From assembly GCA_030592025.1 (NCBI GenBank), contig JAUUZX010000090.1, forward strand, positions 1 to 6,392: a DNA stretch of 6,392 nucleotides, in the 5' to 3' direction. Made by a program: the position numbers and the translations under genes. This stretch comes from a bacterium. GTDB taxonomy: Bacteria > Krumholzibacteriota > Krumholzibacteria > LZORAL124-64-63. The notes beneath the pieces are model-generated. The model saw only the letters and a list, made by a program, of their open reading frames with translations. It ran no database searches and was not told the origin of the DNA. This document shows, in pieces, positions 1-5,435 of the stretch (position 1 is its first letter; the number at the start of each line of letters is the position of its first letter).

Positions 1-534
1 AGCCTTGCCGATGGTCACGGCCATGACGATGTCGTGGTCCTCCGGCAACCCGATGATCCCGGCCACCGCCGTGAAGTCGAAGCCCGTCATGGGGCAGCTG
101 TCGTAGCCCATGGCCTTGGCCGCCAGCATGAGGGTCTGCGCCGCCATGCCCCCCGAACGCAGATTCTCGTCCCGCCGCGCTTCGGGGTTGGCATCGTAGT
201 AGCCCTGGATCATGGGCACGAGAGCGTCGCGCACCTCCGCGGGAGCGTTGGCCCAGTAACGCTCGGTCTCCTGCCGGTAGGCTCCCCGGTCGCCACAAAC
301 GATGACCAGGAGGGAGCAATCGGTGAACTGGGCCTGGTTCCAGCCCTTGTCCCGGACGGCCTGCATGACCTCGGGGTCCGTGACGGCCACGAAGCGCCAG
401 TTTTGGATGTTGAACGCCGTCGGGCTGAGGATCGCGGCGCCCAGCAGGTGATCGATCTCCTCGTCGGTGAAGCGATGGTCCGGGTCGAACTTCTTCACGG
501 AGCGGCGGTTGGAGAGGGCGTCGAAAAAATCCAT
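1..534 (-). CDS. Nitroreductase family protein (C-terminus cut by window edge)
   Basis: This is an FMN-dependent NAD(P)H oxidoreductase of the nitroreductase superfamily, a soluble cytoplasmic enzyme that typically reduces nitroaromatics, quinones or other electrophiles. The first 178 residues are visible. Residues 1-16 (MDFFDALSNRRSVKKF) hold the RRS motif that contacts the FMN phosphate. Residues 37-48 (SPTAFNIQNWRF) match the family SPS..NxQPWRF cofactor loop. Residues 131-153 (AAQTLMLAAKAMGYDSC.. followed by MTGFD) match the helix and loop near the flavin. The frame is open to base 1, so roughly 20 C-terminal residues are probably missing, judging from the usual length of about 200. The start is the ATG at 534, with AAGGA (546-550) 11 nt upstream. 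It is the last visible gene of the leftward VOC operon, 32 bp after the small membrane gene. The family is secure; the substrate is unknown. Confidence 0.93.
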   Translation of the reverse strand, partial: MDFFDALSNRRSVKKFDPDHRFTDEEIDHLLGAAILSPTAFNIQNWRFVAVTDPEVMQAVRDKGWNQAQFTDCSLLVIVCGDRGAYRQETERYWANAPAEVRDALVPMIQGYYDANPEARRDENLRSGGMAAQTLMLAAKAMGYDSCPMTGFDFTAVAGIIGLPEDHDIVMAVTIGKA

Positions 535-566
535 GAGCAGCGTTGTCCTTCGGTTCGGGGGCGGCC

Positions 567-854
567 TCAGGAGGCCGTGGCAACAATCAGCCGCCCGGAG
601 GTCCCCGGACGGTTGAGCAGGTACTGGAAGAAGAGCCAGCCGGCCAGGTAGGCCGGCGGGTCCCAGGGGTCAGCCGTGGTAGCCGCCCCCAGCCGGGGCA
701 GGACGACCGGCAGGCACAGCAGGTCGTCACCCCAGGATCTCGCCCAGGCCGGCGCGCCACCGGCAACCTCCCCCACGCGCAGGAACAGCCACGCCGTGGC
801 GACGAGCCCCAGCGCGGCGCGGCCACGGAGGTCGGCAGGCATCAGGCGTCTCAT
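567..854 (-). CDS. Small membrane protein, apparently internally deleted
   Basis: A 95-residue hydrophobic protein. Helix-like stretches lie at about residues 13-31 and 66-80. Residues 41-52 (WGDDLLCLPVVL) and 53-81 (PRLGAATTADPWDPPAYLAG...) resemble the two ends of a family of roughly 130-residue membrane proteins, some annotated 'magnesium citrate secondary transporter'. In those, as I recall, a DLLCxPxVL block is followed by about 40 residues including another helix, and then by a FEWxLP...TADxxDxxxY block. Here the two blocks are fused directly at VVLP, which suggests an in-frame deletion (see findings). The start is ATG 854, which overlaps the stop of the 29-codon gene (TGATG). GTG 857 is an alternative one codon upstream. 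No Shine-Dalgarno is visible, so translational coupling is likely. It may be a functional short form or a decaying gene. The transporter name is not supported by the sequence. Confidence 0.6.
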   Translation of the reverse strand: MRRLMPADLRGRAALGLVATAWLFLRVGEVAGGAPAWARSWGDDLLCLPVVLPRLGAATTADPWDPPAYLAGWLFFQYLLNRPGTSGRLIVATAS

Positions 855-943
855 CACATGGACAGCGCGGTGATCAGGACGGCCGCGCCGACAAGCACCA
901 GCAGGGTCAGGGCCAGGCCGTCCCGACGCATTCTGTCTTTCAC
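854..943 (-). CDS. Small single-helix membrane peptide (29 aa)
   Basis: A 29-residue ORF with a charged head (MKDRMRRDG) followed by one strongly hydrophobic segment (residues 10-27, LALTLLVLVGAAVLITAL) and a short tail. It looks like a single transmembrane helix with the positive end cytoplasmic. The chosen start is GTG 943, because GAGGAG (951-956) lies 7 nt upstream; ATG at 931 is an alternative without a good site. The ribosome binding site overlaps the VOC stop codon, and the peptide's own stop overlaps the start of the next membrane gene, so all three are probably translated together. I do not recognise a family. It could be a partner subunit of the neighbouring membrane protein or a leader for coupling. 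It is too short for conservation to be judged from one sequence. Confidence 0.55.
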   Translation of the reverse strand: MKDRMRRDGLALTLLVLVGAAVLITALSM

Positions 944-950
944 GTCCAGT

Positions 951-956
951 CTCCTC
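951..956 (-). promoter_or_regulatory. Ribosome binding site of the 29-codon ORF
   Basis: GAGGAG on the minus strand, 7 nt before the GTG start at 943. It overlaps the VOC stop codon (955-957) by two bases. It is the main reason to accept this very short ORF and its GTG start. Confidence 0.5.
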
Positions 957-1743
957 AGGTTTCGCCCCGCAGGTTCACGATCCCGAAGACCCCCCCACAG
1001 GGATCCTGGAGCACGGCGAAGCGCCCCACCGTCGGCAGGTCCGTCGGCTCCACGAGGACCGTGCCACCCAGGGCGGCTGTCCGGGCCGCCACGACATCGC
1101 CATTGGCCACGGCGAAGTACACGAGCCAGTGGTTGGCCACGTCGGGCATGTCGTCGGGCAACGCGAGCATCCCGGCGGTCGCGTGGTCGTTCAGGTAGCA
1201 GACGGTGTACGGTCGGCCCGCCGTGTCCGTATCGCGAGCGTCCCACCCCAGCAGGTCGCCGTAGAAGACGCGGGACGTCTCGAGATCACGGGTGATGAGT
1301 TCGTTCCAGCACATGGCCCCGTCGGCGTCCTTCAGCTCGACGCCCAGGTTGGCGTGGGGCTCCCAGATGCAGAACAGCGAACTGTCCGCCGATCGCAGGA
1401 TGGCCATGCGGCCGTGCTCCATGACATCCAGGGGCCCGACCAGGATCTCCCCGCCGAGATCGACCGCACGGGCGGCTGTGGCATTGGCGCTCTCCACCGC
1501 GACATACTGGAACCACTGGCTGGACATACCGCGCCCCGTCTGCTCGGGCGCCAATTCGTACATGGCCGCAACCACCTCGCCGTCCCGCGTGAAGCGGGTG
1601 TATCGGCCCGATCTGCCCAGGTCCTGGTCCGCCCGCTTCCAGCCGAGAAGATCCTGGTAGAACGCGCCGGCCCGTTCCTGGTCGACGGTCCCCAACTCGA
1701 CGTAGCAGAAGGTTCCCGGAGCGTGCTCCCGGATACCGATCAT
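955..1743 (-). CDS. VOC family protein with two glyoxalase-like domains (CFP30B-like)
   Basis: A 262-residue cytoplasmic protein built from two vicinal-oxygen-chelate domains. Domain 1 covers about residues 10-128 (GTFCYVELGTVDQERAGAFY, then LLGW, ending in FCIWEPH). Domain 2 covers about 143-258 (AMCWNELITRDLETSRVFY, then LLGW, ending in PCGGVFGIV). Each repeats the family pattern of an E on the first strand, an AxxFYxxLLGW helix and a final strand after the phrase 'D..G..F'. Length and layout match the mycobacterial CFP30B (Rv0577)/lactoylglutathione-lyase-like group. The exact reaction is not determined; members include metal-dependent lyases, dioxygenases and non-catalytic binding proteins. 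The start is ATG 1743, with GGAGG (1751-1755) 7 nt upstream. The frame runs on 53 codons further upstream but without homology or a better start. It is the first gene of the leftward operon. Confidence 0.92.
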   Translation of the reverse strand: MIGIREHAPGTFCYVELGTVDQERAGAFYQDLLGWKRADQDLGRSGRYTRFTRDGEVVAAMYELAPEQTGRGMSSQWFQYVAVESANATAARAVDLGGEILVGPLDVMEHGRMAILRSADSSLFCIWEPHANLGVELKDADGAMCWNELITRDLETSRVFYGDLLGWDARDTDTAGRPYTVCYLNDHATAGMLALPDDMPDVANHWLVYFAVANGDVVAARTAALGGTVLVEPTDLPTVGRFAVLQDPCGGVFGIVNLRGET

Positions 1744-1750
1744 CGCGTTT

Positions 1751-1755
1751 CCTCC
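1751..1755 (-). promoter_or_regulatory. Ribosome binding site of the VOC gene
   Basis: GGAGG on the minus strand, 7 nt before ATG 1743. It fixes the VOC start and argues against the longer open frame that extends to 1902. Confidence 0.75.
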
Positions 1756-1760
1756 GACGT

Positions 1761-1769
1761 GGGGGGGGG
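1761..1769. repeat. Homopolymer run of nine G (C on the transcribed strand)
   Basis: Nine consecutive G on the plus strand lie just upstream of the VOC ribosome binding site, within its likely 5' untranslated region. Tracts of this length can slip during replication, so the count may vary between cells or be a sequencing uncertainty. No coding frame is affected. Confidence 0.8.
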
Positions 1770-1798
1770 TGGTGCGTCCGATGCCGCGCCTCAATGTA

Positions 1799-1835
1799 CG
1801 GCAAGACCCATGTTGCAGCCCCAACGGGTCTGCCG
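1799..1835. promoter_or_regulatory. Imperfect hairpin / inverted repeat in the divergent spacer
   Basis: The left arm is CGGCAAGACCC (1799-1809) and the right arm GGGTCTGCCG (1826-1835). They pair over 10 bp with one bulged A. Inside, after an unpaired AT, GTTG (1812-1815) pairs with CAAC (1822-1825) around a 6-nt loop. This gives 14 bp in total. There is no T-run on either side, so it does not look like a Rho-independent terminator. It lies between two divergent genes and could be an operator or a structured leader. Confidence 0.5.
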
Positions 1836-1839
1836 TCAA
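1810..1839 (-). promoter_or_regulatory. Candidate sigma70-type promoter for the VOC operon
   Basis: On the minus strand, TTGACG (1834-1839) is 18 bp from CAACAT (1810-1815). The -35 has five of six consensus bases, and the -10 keeps the A2, A5 and T6 positions. It would place the transcript start about 60 nt before the VOC ATG. The elements overlap the hairpin at 1799-1835. This is a weak prediction in GC-rich DNA. Confidence 0.25.
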
Positions 1840-1964
1840 GGAGGCAGGGCAGCGACCGATCGCCGGACGTTTTTTCCAACAGCCGCGGAAACCTTCGGAC
1901 AACGACGACGTCTTTGCCCATGGACAGCGGTGCCCGCCGTCGCCGCCAAAAGATCCCGCTATCG

Positions 1965-1972
1965 AAAGGTGA
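1965..1972 (+). promoter_or_regulatory. Ribosome binding site of the surface-repeat gene
   Basis: AAAGGTGA lies 5 nt before the GTG at 1978. It selects that start over the in-frame GTG at 1969, which falls inside the site. Confidence 0.5.
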
Positions 1973-1977
1973 ACCCC

Positions 1978-2883
1978 GTGGCCCGATTCCTTCCCTCACG
2001 CTGCCTCACGCGGTTCCTGCCCATCCTCGTGGCGCTGGTGTTCGCCGTCCCGGCCCTGGCTGACGGCTTCGGTCTGCCCCACGACCGCGCGGGCCTGGGT
2101 TTCGGCAACCTCCGGGAGTTCGCCGGCTTGCGGTTCAACATCCGTGAGCACGGCATCGACCGCATGACAGGGGTGAACGTCACCTTGTGGGCGCCCCGGC
2201 GCAATAAAAGTGCCGTCTACCGCGGCCTGAACCTGGCCCTGATCGGGCACAGCGGACGCTCGACCCGAGGGATCACCCTGGCCGGATTGGGCATCGGCGA
2301 CGGGAATATCTCGGGCATCGCCCTGGGCGGACTCGGTGTCGGCGGCGGCGACATCACCGGCATCGCCCTAGGCGGACTCGGCGTCGGCGGCGACGACATC
2401 ACCGGCATCGCCCTGGGCGGACTCGGTGTCGGTGGCGACGACATCACCGGCATCGCCCTGGGCGGACTCGGCGTCGGCGGCGATGACATCACCGGCATCG
2501 CCCTGGGCGGACTCGGCGTCGGTGGCGACGACATCACGGGCATCGCCATGGGCGGACTCGGTGTCGGTGGCGACGAACTCACCGGCGCGATGCTCGGCGG
2601 CGGCGGCGTGGGTGGGGATCGTCTGCGGGGACTGTTCGCCGGCGGCACGGTCGGCGGCGACCATCTGTCCGGCGTGGGTCTCTCCCTCGCCTACCTGAAA
2701 CTGGAGGAACTGACCGGTGTCGGCACGGGAGCCTACACCCGCGTGAAACGTCAGACCGGACTGTGCATCGGCGTCTTCAACTCGGCCGACCACCTCCATG
2801 GCGTCCAGATCGGGTTGCTCAATCGCGCCGGCAACAACCCCCGCGGCCTGCAGTGGCTGCCGGGGATCAACGCGCATTTCTGA
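1978..2883 (+). CDS. Secreted surface-repeat protein, LA_2272-like, with 15-residue tandem repeats
   Basis: A 301-residue exported protein. Residues 1-28 form a signal peptide (basic start, hydrophobic core LPILVALVFAV, AxA site PALA before DG). Residues 29-97 form a less regular N-terminal part. From residue 98 a 15-residue unit repeats: GITLAGLGIGDGNIS, then six close copies of GIALGGLGVGGDDIT (113-202), then diverged copies to about 245. The C-terminus (GLCIGVFNSADHLHGVQIGLLNRAGNNPRGLQW...INAHF) carries the GxQIGLLN-type ending that I associate with the 'LA_2272 family surface repeat-containing protein' group. The short hydrophobic period suggests a beta-solenoid or a beta-rich envelope structure; no catalytic motif is seen. 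There is no lipobox. The function of the family is unknown to me. The start GTG 1978 is set by the site at 1965-1972. The octaheme cytochrome follows 99 bp downstream on the same strand. Confidence 0.85.
   Translation: MARFLPSRCLTRFLPILVALVFAVPALADGFGLPHDRAGLGFGNLREFAGLRFNIREHGIDRMTGVNVTLWAPRRNKSAVYRGLNLALIGHSGRSTRGITLAGLGIGDGNISGIALGGLGVGGGDITGIALGGLGVGGDDITGIALGGLGVGGDDITGIALGGLGVGGDDITGIALGGLGVGGDDITGIAMGGLGVGGDELTGAMLGGGGVGGDRLRGLFAGGTVGGDHLSGVGLSLAYLKLEELTGVGTGAYTRVKRQTGLCIGVFNSADHLHGVQIGLLNRAGNNPRGLQWLPGINAHF
2269..2670 (+). repeat. Tandem 45-bp coding repeat array (about nine units)
   Basis: Units start at 2269, 2314, 2359, 2404, 2449, 2494, 2539, 2584 and 2629 (the last is 42 bp). 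Those at 2314-2583 are nearly identical DNA, differing at only a few mostly synonymous positions per unit. The first unit and the last two are diverged. The pattern indicates recent expansion or homogenisation of the centre, with old copies at the edges. Confidence 0.95.
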
Positions 2884-2964
2884 GGGTAACGAACCGCCGT
2901 TTTCGAAGCTTCTTGACCTCGCGGGGCCCGCCGGTGAAGTTTCGATGAAATGGCCTTTTCTCCT

Positions 2965-2975
2965 GGAGGGGAGGG
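2965..2975 (+). promoter_or_regulatory. Ribosome binding site of the octaheme cytochrome gene
   Basis: GGAGGGGAGGG ends 7 nt before the GTG at 2983. It decides the start, because the in-frame ATG at 2950 lies upstream of the site and has none of its own. Confidence 0.75.
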
Positions 2976-2982
2976 AATCCTC

Positions 2983-4860
2983 GTGCCCGATCTGCGCCGC
3001 CGACATGTGATCCTGCTGGTCGTCGCCCTGGTCCTGACCGGCGTCCTTCTGAACTGGTCCCATCTGATCAACGCCATGCTCCCCCCCGGCAGCCGCCCCG
3101 CGGCCATGACCTTCGCTGCCCCCACTCTGACCGACGCCGAGTTCGATAACATCGCGGTCACCCTGGGTGCCACCCGCCCCCCTGCCGAACTGGGGCACAT
3201 CGCACATTTCCGCGAGGCCGGGGTCCGATCCTATGAAGGGCCCTCCACCTGCCTCGGCTGCCACGACGAGGTGGTCTTCACCGACTGCGAGGGCCAGCGG
3301 CGCCACGAGGACCTCATGGCCAACCTCACCACCACCGCCCACTACCGCTTCTTCACCAGCGAACACCCCAACGTGTGGGGGTTCAACGGCGAATCCGCCG
3401 ACAATTTCGCCATGGGCAAGATCAACCGTCCCTGCCCCAAGCCGGGCAGCTTCGCCATGACCGCCTGGGCGGAACTCGTCGTCACCGCGCGGGGCGACAC
3501 CCTCAGCGAGGGCTGCGGACAGTGCCACATCGGCGGCCAGGCCCAGGCGCCGCTTGGCGAGATGATGCCCTTCTACCGCACCCTGGCCGTGGAGCGGGAG
3601 GCCATCGACTGCCTCATCTGCCACGCCGCCCTCTACGACATGAACCGCAAGCAGGTGGTGCGCGACGCCAACGGCCGTCTGCGCTGGGGCCAGGACCGGT
3701 CGCTGCGCGCGGCCCTCACCACCAACACACCCACGACGGAAGCCTGCCTGCGGTGCCATCAGCACAACATGGGCGGCGACATCCATGTCGAGGAGGGTGC
3801 GACGGAATTCGCGCCGAGCCTGGTCGCCAACGAAGGGGCGCGACCCCGGGTCCTGCATCCCGGCTCCAAACGCGGCGTGCCCTTCACCCCCGACTGGGAC
3901 GTCCACGCCGCCGCCGGTGTGGGCTGCCTCGATTGCCACCCCACCGAGGGGCACCGCATCGCCAAGGGCACCCGCACGACCACCATCATGGCCAACGATC
4001 TGCCGGCAGTGGACATCGCCTGCACCGATTGCCACGAAGCGCCCATCCACGGCGTCGACGAAACGAGCCGGGCCCTGGACGCCCATCAGGAGCGGCTGGC
4101 CTGCCAGACCTGCCACATCCCCTCGCTGCACCCGGACAACATGACGCGGCGGGACTTCGCCGAAACCGTGTTCGACGAGCACGAGGGCATCCACCTCTAC
4201 AACGACGAGCTCAAGCTCACCGGCCCCGGCGAGGGCATCGCCTACGTGTGGTGGAACGGGGACGGCACCTTACTCGGCAACCCCATCGGCGAGAACCCCA
4301 ACGGCGCCGGTTTGTACCGCTTCTACACGGGAGAGCACCGCTGGCCCGAGTTCGCGGACTTCGACTACACCCGCTGGTACGACGACGTCATGAAACCCCT
4401 GGCCGGGATCCGACCGTCGAAGATCCATCCCATGAAACGTTTCAACGGTCGCCAGCACGTCGACCTGCAGAACGTCGGCCCCTTCGGCGGCATGTTCGTG
4501 CCCTACAACCTGCCGGCGTACTACCGGGACGGTGATCCCGACGCCGCGGCCCGCCTCGAAGTCGCCAAGCCCATGATGGGCATGATGTACGGCTGGTTGT
4601 TCAAGTTCTACATGATGGACCGGTTCATGTCCTACATGGACATCGACGGCTGGGATACCGGCGCCTACGCCGACGTGCAGGCCGGGCGCCGAGTGGCGGC
4701 CCGCTGGCTGCCCCAGGACGCCATGCTCGAACTCAGCCATGGGATCCGGTTGGAGGGGGCGCTGAATTGCGCGGACTGCCACGCCGACAACGGCGTCATG
4801 GACTTCACGGCCCTCGGCTACACGTCAGCCGAAGTGGCCGCCCTCGTGGCGCCCCGCTGA
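2983..4860 (+). CDS. Membrane-anchored octaheme c-type cytochrome, octaheme tetrathionate reductase (OTR)-like
   Basis: A 625-residue multiheme cytochrome. Residues 4-7 are basic, and one helix (about 9-27, VILLVVALVLTGVLLNW) forms an uncleaved N-terminal anchor; the rest should be periplasmic. Eight CXXCH heme sites start at residues 90 (CLGCH), 178 (CGQCH), 210 (CLICH), 255 (CLRCH), 315 (CLDCH), 347 (CTDCH), 374 (CQTCH) and 596 (CADCH). Spacing and flanks follow OTR as I recall it from Shewanella: CHIGG after site 2, a DCLxCH third site, a GGD after site 4, DVH before site 5, CQTCHIP at site 7, a YVWWNG stretch, SKIHPMKRFNG, and the last heme near the C-terminus. OTR reduces tetrathionate, nitrite and hydroxylamine in vitro. 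The physiological substrate here is unknown, and the lysine that ligates the OTR active-site heme cannot be placed without alignment. GTG 2983 is chosen for its strong ribosome binding site. No quinol oxidase or cytochrome maturation gene is adjacent. Confidence 0.9.
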   Translation: MPDLRRRHVILLVVALVLTGVLLNWSHLINAMLPPGSRPAAMTFAAPTLTDAEFDNIAVTLGATRPPAELGHIAHFREAGVRSYEGPSTCLGCHDEVVFTDCEGQRRHEDLMANLTTTAHYRFFTSEHPNVWGFNGESADNFAMGKINRPCPKPGSFAMTAWAELVVTARGDTLSEGCGQCHIGGQAQAPLGEMMPFYRTLAVEREAIDCLICHAALYDMNRKQVVRDANGRLRWGQDRSLRAALTTNTPTTEACLRCHQHNMGGDIHVEEGATEFAPSLVANEGARPRVLHPGSKRGVPFTPDWDVHAAAGVGCLDCHPTEGHRIAKGTRTTTIMANDLPAVDIACTDCHEAPIHGVDETSRALDAHQERLACQTCHIPSLHPDNMTRRDFAETVFDEHEGIHLYNDELKLTGPGEGIAYVWWNGDGTLLGNPIGENPNGAGLYRFYTGEHRWPEFADFDYTRWYDDVMKPLAGIRPSKIHPMKRFNGRQHVDLQNVGPFGGMFVPYNLPAYYRDGDPDAAARLEVAKPMMGMMYGWLFKFYMMDRFMSYMDIDGWDTGAYADVQAGRRVAARWLPQDAMLELSHGIRLEGALNCADCHADNGVMDFTALGYTSAEVAALVAPR

Positions 4861-4876
4861 GGGCCGTTCAGGGGCG
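4850..4876. terminator. Hairpin spanning the convergent stop codons (possible bidirectional terminator)
   Basis: CGCCCC (4850-4855) pairs with GGGGCG (4871-4876), and TGA (4858-4860) with TCA (4868-4870), around a 7-nt loop with a 2-nt GC bulge. The paired triplets are the stop codons of the cytochrome and HD genes. There is no T-run on either strand, so intrinsic termination is uncertain. Confidence 0.3.
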
Positions 4877-5425
4877 GCGGGCAGCCAGGGCCGTGGCCAG
4901 GTCGCGGCTCACCTGCAGATGGAAGGACGCGGGCGGCGCGAACTCCCAGAACTCCCCCAGCTCGTGGTTGCCGGTGGTGCGCTCATAGACGAGGGCCTGG
5001 GTCAGCAGATCGAGGCGATCCGCGTCCCGCACCAGCTTCGCTTCGGCCGATTCCTGGGCCTCGAACTCGTCCCACACCGTACGCCAGCCCACGAACAGGG
5101 GCAGCCCCGCGCCGAGCTCATCCATGGCCGCGCTCTCCAACAGGGGCTTCGCGCCCGACGGCAGCAGACGCGACGCACCCAGGCTGAGGTCCCCGGTCAC
5201 CGCTTCGGGCAGGTCGTGCAACACGGCCATGGTCAGGACCTTGCCCCGGTCCAGGTCGGCACCCACCGCTTCGCAGAGCAGCAGGGCCGTCAGGGCCACG
5301 CCGTGGCTGTGGTCGGCGACGCTCTCGACCGCGGGCACACCTCGCTGGGCCCAGCCCGTGCGCGGGGTGGTCTTCATGCGGTTGGCCTGGAGCAGGAGAT
5401 CGCAGAGTCGGTCGGCGTGGTCCAT
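4868..5425 (-). CDS. HD-domain phosphohydrolase, HDDC2/YfbR-type 5'-deoxynucleotidase
   Basis: A 185-residue cytoplasmic protein of the HD superfamily, in the group of YfbR and human HDDC2. These metal-dependent enzymes remove phosphate from deoxynucleoside 5'-monophosphates. The visible motifs are RTGW (22-25), ESVADHSHG (34-42) with the metal histidine H39, LHDLPEAVTGD (69-79) with the H70-D71 pair, E74 and D79, and SAEAKLVRDADRLD (126-139) with the final aspartate near D134/D136. All expected metal-ligand positions appear present, so it is probably active. Length is normal for the family. The start is ATG 5425, with AAGGA (5431-5435) 5 nt upstream; that site abuts the stop of the preceding SCP2-like gene. 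The open frame continues upstream to 5479 but only as read-through of the SCP2 gene in another frame. The substrate is inferred from the family. Confidence 0.9.
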   Translation of the reverse strand: MDHADRLCDLLLQANRMKTTPRTGWAQRGVPAVESVADHSHGVALTALLLCEAVGADLDRGKVLTMAVLHDLPEAVTGDLSLGASRLLPSGAKPLLESAAMDELGAGLPLFVGWRTVWDEFEAQESAEAKLVRDADRLDLLTQALVYERTTGNHELGEFWEFAPPASFHLQVSRDLATALAARRP

Positions 5426-5435
5426 GGTCGTCCTT

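Noticed and set aside
944..1246. A longer ORF upstream of and in frame with the 29-codon peptide.
   Set aside because: This part overlaps the VOC gene in another frame and is arginine-rich shadow sequence; only the last 29 codons have their own start signal.
1744..1902. A 53-codon N-terminal extension of the VOC protein.
   Set aside because: The extension has no VOC similarity, whereas ATG 1743 has an ideal GGAGG site and gives the family's normal length.
1129..1977. A long upstream extension of the surface-repeat protein frame.
   Set aside because: It is antisense to the VOC gene. The signal peptide and ribosome binding site place the start at 1978.
2217..2648. A minus-strand frame with SPPTPSPPRAMPVM repeats, resembling a proline-rich cell-wall protein.
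   Set aside because: It is another reading of the same tandem array, with no signal peptide or ribosome binding site.
2913..2941. TTGACC followed 17 bp later by GAAGTT, as a promoter for the cytochrome.
   Set aside because: The -10 match is poor, and no good alternative exists in the 99-bp spacer. Read-through from the upstream gene is as likely.
2368..4194. A 608-codon open frame on the minus strand, opposite the repeat protein and cytochrome.
   Set aside because: It is antisense to two convincing genes. Its repeats (ESAQGDAGDVVATDA-like) are just the complement of the 45-bp array, and the rest has no recognisable domain. GC-rich codon bias keeps such frames open.
3375..4535. A 386-codon arginine-rich plus-strand frame.
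   Set aside because: It is an out-of-frame shadow of the octaheme cytochrome, as shown by the runs of R, P and H and the lack of any domain.
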